From JAUIAI01 sp049680625 (GTDB lineage Bacteria; Pseudomonadota; Gammaproteobacteria; Burkholderiales; Burkholderiaceae_E), in contig JBAUID010000016.1 of NCBI GenBank assembly GCA_049680625.1, forward strand, positions 62,001-126,000: DNA of 64,000 nucleotides. The letters run 5' to 3'. A program made the translations under genes and the position numbers. Numbering within the stretch: position 1 is the stretch's first letter; every line of letters starts with the position of its first letter. This document shows, one piece after another, positions 46,680 through 55,497 of the stretch. The notes beneath the pieces were generated by a model, which worked only from the letters and a program-made list of their open reading frames with translations, had not been told where the DNA came from and ran no database searches.

Positions 46680-48833
46680 ATGCCTGAAAATTCTGAGGTT
46701 ATCGTCACTTTTGGCGATTTGAACCTGCCTGCGCCATTGTTGGCCGCTCTGAACGACGTGGGATACGAAACACCATCCCCGATTCAGGCTCAGACAATTC
46801 CCCCACTACTTGCTGGCAAAGACTTGCTGGGGCATGCGCCCACCGGTACTGGTAAAACAGCGGCGTTCGCCTTACCGATGCTGGCCCGCCTGGATTTGAC
46901 CGCCCAGGGAGTGCAATCGCTGATCCTCACGCCAACACGGGAACTGGCGATCCAGGTCGCCGAGGCAATTACTAAGTACGCGTCAAAAATCGATGGTCTT
47001 CGAGTGTTGCCGGTTTATGGCGGTCAGGAATACGGGACCCAGATTCGGCAGTTAACCCGCGGCGTGCACGTTGTTGTCGGCACACCGGGCAGGGTCATGG
47101 ATCACATGCGTAAAGGCACGCTCAAACTTTCAGGAGTTCAGTGCTTAATTCTGGACGAAGCGGATGAAATGCTTCGAATGGGTTTTATCGAAGACGTCCA
47201 GTGGATTCTTGAACAAACACCGGCAACCAGGCAAACCGCTTTGTTCTCAGCGACGATGCCCCGGGAAGTACAGCGCATTGCGCAGCGTTACCTGACCAAA
47301 CCAGTCCAGATCACGATACAGAGTAAAGCACAGACCGCGGAAACTATTCGGCAACGTTACTGGTCGGTCAGTGGAATGCACAAGCTGGATGCGTTAACTC
47401 GCATTCTTGAATTTGAAACCTTCGACGGGATGTTGATATTCGTTCGTACGCGAATTGCGACAACTGAGCTTGCAGAGCGTCTCGAAGCTCGCGGTTACGC
47501 AGCGTCACCGCTCAGTGGCGATATGGTGCAAAAACAGAGAGAGCAAACTGTTGAGCGACTAAAAAGCGGTGCCTTAGACATTCTTGTCGCAACGGACGTG
47601 GCTGCTCGTGGTTTGGATGTTGACCGAATCAGTCACGTGGTCAATTACGATATCCCTTACGACACTGAGTCGTATGTGCATCGAATTGGGCGCACCGGTC
47701 GCGCCGGACGTACCGGTGATGCCATTTTGTTCGTTGCGCCAAGAGAGCAGCGAATGCTGGCGGCAATAGAGCGGACAACCCGGCAGAAGATTGAACGACT
47801 GGAACTACCGACGACCGAAATGGTGAACAACAAGCGTATCGCTAAATTCAAACAAGGAATTAGCGATACGCTGGCCAGCGGAGACCTTGCTTTTGTACAG
47901 ACGATTGTGGAGCAATATCAGCTGGAACATAACGTGCCGGCGATAGAAATTGCGGCTGCGCTGGCGAAACAGGCCATAGGTGATCGCTCGCTGTTGGTGA
48001 AACCGGTTAAGGAAAAACCACTTAAAGAAAAGCCGTTCAAAGAAAAATCGACCAAAGAAAAACCCCGTGCCGCCTGGGCGGGAGAATCGCCGGGTAGGCA
48101 TCGCCCCGATAAAAATGACGGCAGGAACCGGTCAGACTCCCGACCCCGTTCCGACCGTGTTGAGTCACATAGTGACCGTCGCCCAGTTTCCGAAAGAAAT
48201 TTGATAAGCAATCAGCAGCCCCTGTCAGACGCAAAACGGGTAACTCGTGACGATGTGCAGGGCACCAGGAAATTTACCCCGGCGAAGCAAACTGGCGCGG
48301 CGCCGGCGGGTGCCGAAGGAGCCAACATGTCGGATCGTGTTGCGGGGCGTCCGTACGAAATGGAACGCTTCAGGCTTGAGGTTGGCACCACCCATGGCGC
48401 AAAAGCCGGCAATATCGTTGGTGCTATTGCCAACGAAGCAGGCTTAGAGTCGCAGTTTATCAATCGCGTCGAGGTGCTTGAAAACTATAGCCTGGTCAGC
48501 TTACCCAAGGGGATGCCGACAACTGTTTTTAAGGGCCTTAAAAAGGCCTGGGTATGTGGGCAGCGGCTCAATATCAGCCGACTCGATAAACCTGCGACCG
48601 ATACAGTGGGTGATACGGACAAATCGGACAGGTCCGACAGATCAGAAAACGTGAACAAGGCCCGGATGTCAGCGGACGGAAAAAATACAGAAGGTTCGCC
48701 AAGGCACAAGAAAAAAGACAAATCGAAACCTAAGAATCAGTTCAAGAAAAAGTCGAAAGACTCCGCTAAAAATTCGGCGGGCAATTTGCCACCCCGTAAG
48801 GTAAAGCGTAAGACCGAGGCCAAGCCGGTTTGA
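46680..48833 (+). CDS. deaD: DEAD-box RNA helicase (DeaD/CsdA type)
   Basis: This 717-residue helicase has the Q motif (TPSPIQAQTIPPLL), Walker A (PTGTGKTAAF), DEAD (LILDEADEML), SAT (LFSATMP) and motif VI (HRIGRTGRAGR). A DbpA-type RNA-binding domain follows (about residues 560-640). It unwinds structured RNA in ribosome assembly and cold adaptation. Two low-complexity charged linkers are present: KEKP-type repeats near residues 440-460 and a Lys-rich tail. AAGGA precedes the ATG. Confidence 0.94.
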   Translation: MPENSEVIVTFGDLNLPAPLLAALNDVGYETPSPIQAQTIPPLLAGKDLLGHAPTGTGKTAAFALPMLARLDLTAQGVQSLILTPTRELAIQVAEAITKYASKIDGLRVLPVYGGQEYGTQIRQLTRGVHVVVGTPGRVMDHMRKGTLKLSGVQCLILDEADEMLRMGFIEDVQWILEQTPATRQTALFSATMPREVQRIAQRYLTKPVQITIQSKAQTAETIRQRYWSVSGMHKLDALTRILEFETFDGMLIFVRTRIATTELAERLEARGYAASPLSGDMVQKQREQTVERLKSGALDILVATDVAARGLDVDRISHVVNYDIPYDTESYVHRIGRTGRAGRTGDAILFVAPREQRMLAAIERTTRQKIERLELPTTEMVNNKRIAKFKQGISDTLASGDLAFVQTIVEQYQLEHNVPAIEIAAALAKQAIGDRSLLVKPVKEKPLKEKPFKEKSTKEKPRAAWAGESPGRHRPDKNDGRNRSDSRPRSDRVESHSDRRPVSERNLISNQQPLSDAKRVTRDDVQGTRKFTPAKQTGAAPAGAEGANMSDRVAGRPYEMERFRLEVGTTHGAKAGNIVGAIANEAGLESQFINRVEVLENYSLVSLPKGMPTTVFKGLKKAWVCGQRLNISRLDKPATDTVGDTDKSDRSDRSENVNKARMSADGKNTEGSPRHKKKDKSKPKNQFKKKSKDSAKNSAGNLPPRKVKRKTEAKPV

Positions 48834-49067
48834 TTAGTGAATGCGACTGGATGGTTTGTTCGTCTAAGCCCTGCGTCAGTTCAGTGAGCTGACCTGAGCG
48901 ACGGTTCCGGCAGACAGAAGGCTTGTGTATCTGACGTCAGGCAATTCCCTGGTATTAATGCAGCGATTGATCCGGCCAGACGGGCCGCAGGTCCTGCGAC
49001 AGTGTCAATTGTGGTGTGAGTGTCCGAAGATCGTGTGAATCAGCACAGATCAAAAACGGAGACTGCT

Positions 49068-49418
49068 GTGAAACCTCAACTTCTTGTGGTGCTATTAGCA
49101 ATGAATCTTGTGGCCTGTGTTTCTCCAGGCCATCGTGGTTCGACCGCTGATGACATAGCGCAGGCCAAAGCCTCTGCCCTGACTTGTACCGGTCGCCAGG
49201 CCGCACGGCTGGATGACCAGGTGTCCGAAGCACACCTTGTTGGCAAGCGGGTCGTCCGATCCTGTCGCACCGAATGGACACACTATGTGAGGCTCCTGCG
49301 TCCGGCTGGCCGCCGCACAGCATTCATGGTGGGTTGGTACCATCAGATGGAAATTCAGCAGCGTACCTGGGCAACTCAGGCGGTGCTTCTTGAGCGGAGT
49401 CGACAGGCCCTACAATAG
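49068..49418 (+). CDS. Small predicted lipoprotein
   Basis: This 116-residue protein of no recognised family starts at GTG 49068 with CGGAG upstream, and has a signal segment ending in the lipobox NLVAC. Three further cysteines occur in the mature part, two of which may form a disulfide. It sits between deaD and dinB on the same strand. The 230 bp before it hold no visible gene. Confidence 0.6.
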   Translation: MKPQLLVVLLAMNLVACVSPGHRGSTADDIAQAKASALTCTGRQAARLDDQVSEAHLVGKRVVRSCRTEWTHYVRLLRPAGRRTAFMVGWYHQMEIQQRTWATQAVLLERSRQALQ

Positions 49419-49422
49419 CGAT

Positions 49423-49442
49423 TACTGGCTTTATAAACAGTG
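49423..49442 (+). promoter_or_regulatory. LexA-like box upstream of dinB
   Basis: CTGG-N8-ACAG, flanked by TA and TG, is one mismatch from the gammaproteobacterial LexA consensus CTGT-N8-ACAG. It lies 19 bases before the dinB ATG, where an SOS operator is expected. A possible -10 element (TAAAAT) lies between it and the start. Confidence 0.6.
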
Positions 49443-49460
49443 CCGTTGTAAAATCCCGGC

Positions 49461-50711
49461 ATGGATACCTGGCCAAAAATAGTTGTGCATGCTGACATGG
49501 ATGCGTTCTATGCCGCTGTTGAGCAACTTGATAACCCAGACCTGCGCGGTAAACCCATTCTTGTCGGGCCAAACACGCAGCGTGGGGTTGTTCTTACCGC
49601 GAGTTACGAGGCGCGCCCATTTCGGGTTGGTAGCGCTATGCCAATGGCCGTTGCCCGGCGACGCTGTCCGCAGGCCGTCATTGTTCCGCCGCGGTTTGAA
49701 CGTTATAAGGCAATTTCAAAGCAGGTGATGGATGTTTTTGCCGATTTCTCTGCCGCTATCGAACCGCTGTCGCTGGACGAGGCCTTTCTCGATATGTCGG
49801 GTTCCTGCGATCTGTTTGGCCCGCCCCATGTTATTGGTCAAAAAATTAAGGATGCAGTCCGTGAAGCCACTGGTCTGTATATTTCAGTGGGTGTCTCGGG
49901 GACAAAGTACGTCGCCAAGGTGGCCAGCGCCCATGACAAGCCAAACGGTCTGACTGTTATCCCACCGGACCAGGCTGTTGAATGGCTGGCACCGATGCCC
50001 GTCAGTCGGTTATGGGGGGTTGGGGAAAAAACTGCAAAAAAACTCAATGCGTTGGGGTTTCGAACGATTGGTGATATTGCGGCAGCCAGCGCACATGATT
50101 TAGAGCAACGCCTGGGGGCCTCCGGGTTACATTTTTACCATCTGGCCAACGCACAAGATCCACGCGAAGTTACCCGGGGCCGCAGCTCAAAAAGCATCGG
50201 GTCGGAACGTACGCTGCGTGAAGATGTATCGAGTCGCGCCGATATCGAACGTTATTTGCGATTATCCGCCGATCGGATTGCGCGCCGGCTCAGGGAAAAA
50301 AACTACGTTGCCGGCGGCATTCGGGTCCGGCTTAAGACAAGTTCTTTTGAATTACTGACCCGTCAGGGGCAACTGACAACTCCGGATGATACTGCTGACA
50401 GTTTTTTTACAATTGCCTGCCGGTTGCTGGATACATTTAGCCACCGTGGCCCGTTCCGCCTGGTTGGCATGGCTGCTTACGACCTCGACTGGCGTCAACC
50501 CGTTCAGCAGGCGGAATTATTCTCAGCCTCTGGTGTTCGCGAATTGGAAACAACGATTGACAAGCTGATCCAACAATTCGGAAAAGGAGTTTTGCGCCGA
50601 GCGAAAGATCTGAATGACTCCGGCCCCGTTTCCGATGCTGACGTCAATCTCGATTTCATGGACTATCAAGATGGTGAAAGATTATCGGCGCCCGGCCGGG
50701 CGAACTCGTAA
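49461..50711 (+). CDS. dinB: DNA polymerase IV
   Basis: This 416-residue Y-family translesion polymerase shows HADMDAFYAAVEQ (Asp12), YEARPFRVGSAMPMAVARRR, and the catalytic SLDEAFLD (Asp106, Glu107). The HhH and little-finger domains follow; the C-terminus lacks a clear clamp-binding motif by eye. The ATG has no good ribosome site, and a -10-like element ends only seven bases upstream, so the mRNA may be leaderless. Confidence 0.95.
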   Translation: MDTWPKIVVHADMDAFYAAVEQLDNPDLRGKPILVGPNTQRGVVLTASYEARPFRVGSAMPMAVARRRCPQAVIVPPRFERYKAISKQVMDVFADFSAAIEPLSLDEAFLDMSGSCDLFGPPHVIGQKIKDAVREATGLYISVGVSGTKYVAKVASAHDKPNGLTVIPPDQAVEWLAPMPVSRLWGVGEKTAKKLNALGFRTIGDIAAASAHDLEQRLGASGLHFYHLANAQDPREVTRGRSSKSIGSERTLREDVSSRADIERYLRLSADRIARRLREKNYVAGGIRVRLKTSSFELLTRQGQLTTPDDTADSFFTIACRLLDTFSHRGPFRLVGMAAYDLDWRQPVQQAELFSASGVRELETTIDKLIQQFGKGVLRRAKDLNDSGPVSDADVNLDFMDYQDGERLSAPGRANS

Positions 50712-50786
50712 TGGTGTCGTCGCAGTGTCGTAGTAGTGATATGCCCACAAAAAATGGTTCCCTGGATTGCTGCTGCGCAAGCCGGC

Positions 50787-51590
50787 TCAAAAAGAGCAGG
50801 TAACACTTCCGAATTTTCCGAAGTCCGCGTGAATTGTTGCCCCTGTGGTTGCTTCGATCGGTCGAATAAATGAACCGGACAAGATGATGTCACCGGCTTC
50901 AATACTGTCACCGTATTGACGCAGCCGATTTGCGAGCCACACCACGCTTGTTGCGGGGTCGTTCAGTACACCAGCGCCAAGACCTGTTTCTTCAACCTCG
51001 TTGTCCTTGCTGACAATGGCGCCAACCCAGCGTAAGTCAAAAGCATCATAGCGATGCTTTTCTGTGCCCAGGACGATGCCTGCATTGGCCGCGTTATCGG
51101 CAATCGTGTCAACTATTTTTCGGGTTTTGCCGGTATTGGGATCGCGCCTCAATATACGGGTATCGAGTATTTCCAGGGCGGGGACGACACAATCAGTTGC
51201 AGCAATCACCGTGTCTCGGGTGATTGTTGTCCCTGCGACAGCGTGCTTCATTACAAAAGCGATTTCTGCTTCGATTCGCGGCTGGATAAACCGACCAACT
51301 GGAATTTTGGTCTCGTTTTCGAATAACATGTCATCAAGCAACACGCCGCTGTCCGGAGTATCGATGTTCAGCGCTGCCTGCATCGCTTTTGAGGTCAGGC
51401 CAATTTTCCGCCCGATGATGTGCCGGCCGCTTTGTTGCTTCATACGGATCAGTGCAGCCTGAATCGCATACCCGTCGTCCATATCCAAATCAGGGTATTG
51501 CTGCGACAAGAGCCCAATTTGTTGTCCTGATCTATCAGCCTCAAGAAGTGCAGTCGCGGCACTTTGCGTTTGTTCTTCTGTCAGGGTCAT
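50787..51590 (-). CDS. 2-hydroxypenta-2,4-dienoate hydratase-type enzyme
   Basis: This 267-residue member of the MhpD/HpcG family (FAH-like fold) has HIIGRKIGLTSKAMQ, PRIEAEIAFVMKHA and LEILDTR, with metal-binding Glu residues. Such enzymes hydrate 2-hydroxypentadienoate or oxoheptenedioate in meta-cleavage pathways, or decarboxylate oxalocrotonate. The ATG at 51590 begins the domain; an upstream frame extension is not supported. No meta-cleavage dioxygenase is adjacent. Confidence 0.85.
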   Translation of the reverse strand: MTLTEEQTQSAATALLEADRSGQQIGLLSQQYPDLDMDDGYAIQAALIRMKQQSGRHIIGRKIGLTSKAMQAALNIDTPDSGVLLDDMLFENETKIPVGRFIQPRIEAEIAFVMKHAVAGTTITRDTVIAATDCVVPALEILDTRILRRDPNTGKTRKIVDTIADNAANAGIVLGTEKHRYDAFDLRWVGAIVSKDNEVEETGLGAGVLNDPATSVVWLANRLRQYGDSIEAGDIILSGSFIRPIEATTGATIHADFGKFGSVTCSF

Positions 51591-51778
51591 TACTTGTTCG
51601 CCAGTGGGTTGATCGTTGAAATTATTCAGATTCGATTTACAGGATTGTAAGCAAGCTTCAGTGATCATTCGAAAAATTTCAGCCCAAACGGGCATCGTTT
51701 TCAGTGAAACCAGTGGTTTTTTGTGGTGCTCGCGAAGCCCTATACACTGGCAGCAAGTTTGATGGAGGGATTTTTTCG

Positions 51779-52681
51779 ATGAGAGTCTTTGTTACCGGGG
51801 CCAGCGGTTATATCGGCGGGTCGGTTTGTGCACGGCTGATCAGCGATGGCCATGAGGTTTTAGGGCTTGCCAGATCGGGTGACCGCGCGGCGCAAATTCG
51901 CGAACTTGGTATTGAGCCGGTTGTTGGCACCCTGGATGACGCGCCCGTCCTGGCGCGGGCGACCCGCGCCTGTGATGCTGTGATCAATGCCGCCCACGCA
52001 GACCATCTTGGTGCGGTAAATGCCATCCTGAGTGCCATTTCCGGATCCGGGAAGTGTTTTATTCACACCAGCGGAACCAGTATTGTCGGTAAAAGAGACC
52101 GGGGTGAGCAGGTTGATGATGTATTCGATGAACAAACAGATTTTACTCCGTCACCAGCCCGGGCCGCACGAGTTGCGTTGAATGAAGTGGTGCTTGAGGG
52201 TGGGGCAAATAACCTTCGCTCGATAGTGATCGCCCCCAGCCTTATCTATGGCAAAGGCCGCGGCTTGCATCAAGATAGCATGCAGGTACCGTGGTTGATT
52301 GCGTTAGCCCGGCAAAACGGACGTGCCAAACATATCGGATCGGGTCAGAATATCTGGTCAAATGTTCATATAGATGATTTGGTCGACTTGTATATGCTGG
52401 CACTAAACGACGCACCAACGCGTGCATTTTACTTTGCCGAAAACGGTGAGAACTCAATGCTCAGTATTTGCCAGGCAATCAATCGGATGATCGGGCAAAG
52501 CGGGGACACGGAGGTCATGACGGTTGAGCAGGCTGCGGCGATCTGGGGAGAAGGCCCGGCAAACGACACCATGGGGTCAAACAGCCGGGTTCGTGCGGTT
52601 CGCGCCCGCGAAGAATTGGGCTGGAAGCCAAATGGCCCATCCTTGATTCAGGAAATTGAGTCGGGTTGTTACTCGAACTGA
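51779..52681 (+). CDS. NAD-dependent epimerase/dehydratase family protein
   Basis: This 300-residue extended SDR-like protein has the Rossmann motif VFVTGASGYIGGSV and a conserved region IAPSLIYGKGRGLH, followed by NVHIDDLVDLYMLAL. The usual YxxxK motif is not obvious, which places it among atypical SDRs. AGGAGGG-like GATGGAGGGA precedes the ATG. The 49-bp repeats begin five bases after its stop. Confidence 0.85.
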   Translation: MRVFVTGASGYIGGSVCARLISDGHEVLGLARSGDRAAQIRELGIEPVVGTLDDAPVLARATRACDAVINAAHADHLGAVNAILSAISGSGKCFIHTSGTSIVGKRDRGEQVDDVFDEQTDFTPSPARAARVALNEVVLEGGANNLRSIVIAPSLIYGKGRGLHQDSMQVPWLIALARQNGRAKHIGSGQNIWSNVHIDDLVDLYMLALNDAPTRAFYFAENGENSMLSICQAINRMIGQSGDTEVMTVEQAAAIWGEGPANDTMGSNSRVRAVRAREELGWKPNGPSLIQEIESGCYSN

Positions 52682-52685
52682 ACTT

Positions 52686-52862
52686 CCCGCTGCGCTCAGC
52701 ATTGAAACAGAGAATTAATACCGCAAAAGCGCAGCCCGCTGCGCTTAGCATTGAAACAGAGACCTAATACCGCAAAAGCGCAGCCCGCTGCGCTCAGCAT
52801 TGAAACAGAGAATTAATACCGCAGAAGCGCAGCCCGCTGCGCTCAGCATTGAAACAGAGAAT
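52686..52862. repeat. 49-bp tandem repeat, 3.6 copies, hairpin-forming
   Basis: The repeat period is exactly 49 bp, with copies starting at 52686, 52735, 52784 and 52833. Copies differ at a few bases. Each junction contains GCGCAG-CCCG-CTGCGC, a perfect six-base-pair hairpin with a four-base loop, followed by the shared CAGCATTGAAACAGAGA. The array is intergenic and ends just before a terminator. It could act as a transcript-stabilising or REP-like element. Confidence 0.9.
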
Positions 52863-52866
52863 CGCC

Positions 52867-52895
52867 AAAAAAAAGCGCACCGAAGTGCGCTTTTT
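52867..52895. terminator. Bidirectional intrinsic terminator
   Basis: AAAAAGCGCAC and GTGCGCTTTTT form an eleven-base-pair stem around a CGAA loop, with a run of eight A on one side and five T on the other. It serves the minus-strand cold-shock gene and probably the plus-strand epimerase transcript. Confidence 0.92.
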
Positions 52896-52913
52896 CCGTG
52901 TTTAAGAGCTAAC

Positions 52914-53123
52914 TTAAACCGGTCGAATGCGGCTGGCCTGGAGGCCTTTCTTGCCTTGGGTTACTTCAAATTCAACCTTCTGGTTTTCTGCCAGGGTTTT
53001 AAAGCCTTCACCCTGAATTTCGCTGAAATGCGCGAAAAGATCTTCGCCACCTTCTGACGGGGTGATGAATCCAAAACCTTTAGACTCGTTGAACCATTTT
53101 ACAACACCGGTTTGTGTAGACAT
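52914..53123 (-). CDS. Cold-shock domain protein (CspA family)
   Basis: This 69-residue OB-fold RNA chaperone has RNP1 (SKGFGFI) and RNP2-like (DLFAHF) motifs and the opening GVVKWFNESK. It binds single-stranded RNA and melts structure. The ATG at 53123 follows AAGG and aligns with CspA. A promoter about 175 bp upstream implies a long leader, as in cold-induced csp genes. Confidence 0.96.
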   Translation of the reverse strand: MSTQTGVVKWFNESKGFGFITPSEGGEDLFAHFSEIQGEGFKTLAENQKVEFEVTQGKKGLQASRIRPV

Positions 53124-53298
53124 ATTCCTTGTACCATTTCTATCTGAAAAATTTGGGTTGCTGCATGATGCGACAACCCGGCTAAACACCAAACACAAGA
53201 ATAGAAACCGGGGGAAAACTGGCCAGACGGGCTCTTTATGGAAGCCGGTGGGTCGTCAGGCCCTCAATGACATGCTTGTACTGTAAGTGCGTCCGTCA
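53124..53298 (-). promoter_or_regulatory. Long 5' leader of the cold-shock gene
   Basis: This is about 170 bases between the predicted promoter and the csp start. It holds no gene, and its length matches the temperature-sensing leaders of csp mRNAs. I see no clear conserved cold box by eye. The rest of the gap to the LysE gene (53328-53489) shows only a T-run after the LysE stop. Confidence 0.4.
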
Positions 53299-53327
53299 TA
53301 TATGCGGCCCACGGGTCTAAAAGTCAA
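53299..53327 (-). promoter_or_regulatory. Sigma70-like promoter for the cold-shock gene
   Basis: On the minus strand TTGACT is followed after 17 bases by CATATA, fair matches to -35 and -10 elements. The spacing is ideal, and the position gives a csp leader of about 170 bases. Confidence 0.45.
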
Positions 53328-53489
53328 TAGCTGCAACCAGAAATCGCTGTAAATAGTCTGAAGTTTCTTGTTCAGGTCAGGTTTTGATCCAATTTGGTTC
53401 CAAATATGGCTAATTTCGCTTCTGGGCCATTACTTCAAGACTCTTCGTGAAGGAGCGTTAAACGGAAAAAAAAACGCCAGGCCTGACTT

Positions 53490-54092
53490 CTAACCGGAGC
53501 GGAACATCATCGCGACGGCCAGCAGCATCAGGATCGCAAAAAACACCCGGATTGGTCGGGCAAGACGCGGTGACTCAAATACTGGGCGCAGCAACTGCCC
53601 AAGGCTGAGCCAGGCTATGTCAACGGCAATTGCGACCATGAAGGCGACGATGGCAGTGATTGCGGTCGCGGCCAACGGGTTGTCCAGTGGCAGTTGAAAC
53701 TGCGAAAACAAGGCCAGAAAGGCGGCATAGGCTTTTGCATTGAGTAAGTTAAATATGAAGCCGTCTTTGAATCTTGGTGCTTTGTTCTGGCTGTTGGTTG
53801 ACCCACGAACCAACGGCGCTGTTGCAATTCGATAAGCGACGTACAAGATATACAGGCCACCCAACACCTGCACCAATACCCGACTTGCCGGAAATACTTC
53901 AAACAAGGCTGCAATACCGGTTGCGGCCAGAATAATGACAAACAGTAGCCCAGTCAGAATGCCACCCAGGAAGGGCAGACCGCCGCGTATGCCGAACACA
54001 GCCCCTGTGGCGGCAAGTGCCAGGGGGGCTGGCCCTGGGGAGCCCAGGAGCAGGGTTGTGGTCAGGATAAGAGAGCTCAATGCTTCAATCAT
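53490..54092 (-). CDS. LysE-family exporter
   Basis: This 200-residue membrane protein has about six hydrophobic segments and the LysE/RhtB signature (LLGSPGPAPLALAATGAVFG near the N-terminus, then LGGLYILYVAYRI and FNLLNAKAYAAFLALF). It would export an amino acid or similar metabolite by proton exchange. It follows the CoA-transferase gene on the same strand with a six-base gap. Confidence 0.88.
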   Translation of the reverse strand: MIEALSSLILTTTLLLGSPGPAPLALAATGAVFGIRGGLPFLGGILTGLLFVIILAATGIAALFEVFPASRVLVQVLGGLYILYVAYRIATAPLVRGSTNSQNKAPRFKDGFIFNLLNAKAYAAFLALFSQFQLPLDNPLAATAITAIVAFMVAIAVDIAWLSLGQLLRPVFESPRLARPIRVFFAILMLLAVAMMFRSG

Positions 54093-54098
54093 CGTTGT

Positions 54099-55487
54099 CT
54101 ACCATTGCGCCGCGTGGGTTCCCGCAGGGGAGGCGGGTATTTCGAAATAGGGTGGGGTTGCGGACATCTTTTCCACCGGCTTAATACTGGCGATGCTCCC
54201 GTACGGGGATTCGGATTTCTGAATCCAGGGCTGAATCTCTGATTCGGTCAGTGCCGACCCGGTTGTTATTGATGATTGCTGGGCGCGCAGCCAGTGACCG
54301 GTTTGTGCCAGGGAGATCCGAACCATCCAGCTGCCGCCTTCCCTGGCCCGGCGCTCGAGCGCCATCATTGTGGCAAACGCGGCCAGGTTGCCTGTCGCGT
54401 GATCCAGAGCCTGGCACGGCAGCTTTCCGGGCATACCAGGTTGTGCGGCCTGGCCTTCAGCGTGGGCAATGCCGCTGGCTGATTGAACCAGGCTGTCAAA
54501 TCCACGCCGGTTGGCCCACGGGCCGAGATGTCCGTATGCTGAAAGATTCACAACAATCAGCCCCGGATTGGCGGCAACCAGTGCCTCCGGGATCAAGCCA
54601 AAGTTATGCAACGCCTGCGGCCGGTAGGCTTGAAGGAAAACATCAGCATCGGCGCATAAAGACATTATTTTAGTGCGATCACTGGCGTTGCGCAGGTCAA
54701 GTTGCGCATTGCGTTTGCCACGTCCGGTGTCAATCAGCAGTGGCTCAATATTTGGTAGGTGTGGTGCACTGATGGCAAGCACTTCAGCGCCATGTTGTGC
54801 CAGCGTACGCGCAGCCACCGGTGCGGCAATTACCCGTGACAAGTCCAGTACCCGCACCCCGCTGAGGGGGCGTCGGTGAACTGAGTTTCGGCCTACCGGA
54901 ATAGGAGGGCCATCGCCAATACGTCGAATCTCGAACAATGGAAGGTCGGCAACCGACTGTGCTGCCGGTAGCTTAAGCCATTCAGGCTCCGTTCGCACCA
55001 TTGCCGCGCACAAACCTTCATCAGCCAACCGGGCATCCAGATGCGCCGCTTGCCACTGTCCAATCGCATCACGAACAGACGCTTCTGACTGATCACATCC
55101 CAGTACCCGAACAATGCCTGCACGATGATGGGCAAAATTTGCGTGCAATTGAATCCATCTACCATCACCGGCCTGAAAAAAGGTGGTCAGCGGCGAACGA
55201 ATGTCCGCCAGTGGCCGTCCGTTGAGTCGTTGCAGACTCTCAGAGCAAAACAACGCGAGTGCATGGCGCATGTTGATAGTGACATCTTGCTGTATGCCGG
55301 TACGGTGATGCCACAGCTGTGCTGCTGCCAGCGCCTGGGCGCCCACGGACCCGCCAGCCAGCGCGCCGACATTGAAAACTGATGGTAATTGCTGGTCAGT
55401 TGCTTCAAATGAAATGTGTTCCAGCCTGCTTTGCTCACCGTTGGCACAATGCCAGAACTGCTTAACCGCACTCAGTGGTGATATCAC
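54099..55487 (-). CDS. CaiB/BaiF CoA-transferase with unusual domain order
   Basis: This protein of about 462 residues has the CaiB opening (LSGVRVLDLSRVIAAPVAAR) in its middle, near residue 200, and not at the start. The first 190 residues resemble the middle of a normal CaiB (ALAAAQLWHHRTG, then FQAGDGRWIQLHANF), and the end stops where that part would begin. The chosen GTG at 55487 has TGAGG eight bases upstream, and the TGA of that sequence is the MFS stop. The catalytic Asp (normally near residue 165) seems to be the one in LDHATGN. The probable reaction is CoA transfer between acids. Confidence 0.75.
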   Translation of the reverse strand: MISPLSAVKQFWHCANGEQSRLEHISFEATDQQLPSVFNVGALAGGSVGAQALAAAQLWHHRTGIQQDVTINMRHALALFCSESLQRLNGRPLADIRSPLTTFFQAGDGRWIQLHANFAHHRAGIVRVLGCDQSEASVRDAIGQWQAAHLDARLADEGLCAAMVRTEPEWLKLPAAQSVADLPLFEIRRIGDGPPIPVGRNSVHRRPLSGVRVLDLSRVIAAPVAARTLAQHGAEVLAISAPHLPNIEPLLIDTGRGKRNAQLDLRNASDRTKIMSLCADADVFLQAYRPQALHNFGLIPEALVAANPGLIVVNLSAYGHLGPWANRRGFDSLVQSASGIAHAEGQAAQPGMPGKLPCQALDHATGNLAAFATMMALERRAREGGSWMVRISLAQTGHWLRAQQSSITTGSALTESEIQPWIQKSESPYGSIASIKPVEKMSATPPYFEIPASPAGTHAAQW

Positions 55488-55497
55488 GTTAATTACC

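Noticed and set aside
52800..53057. An 85-codon plus-strand frame over the repeats and cold-shock gene
   Set aside because: It reads through the terminator and is antisense to csp; its composition follows from those elements.
53455..53489. T-run and CAGGCCTG palindrome after the LysE gene as a terminator
   Set aside because: The palindrome leaves no room for a loop and a stable stem could not be drawn, although the T-run is suggestive.
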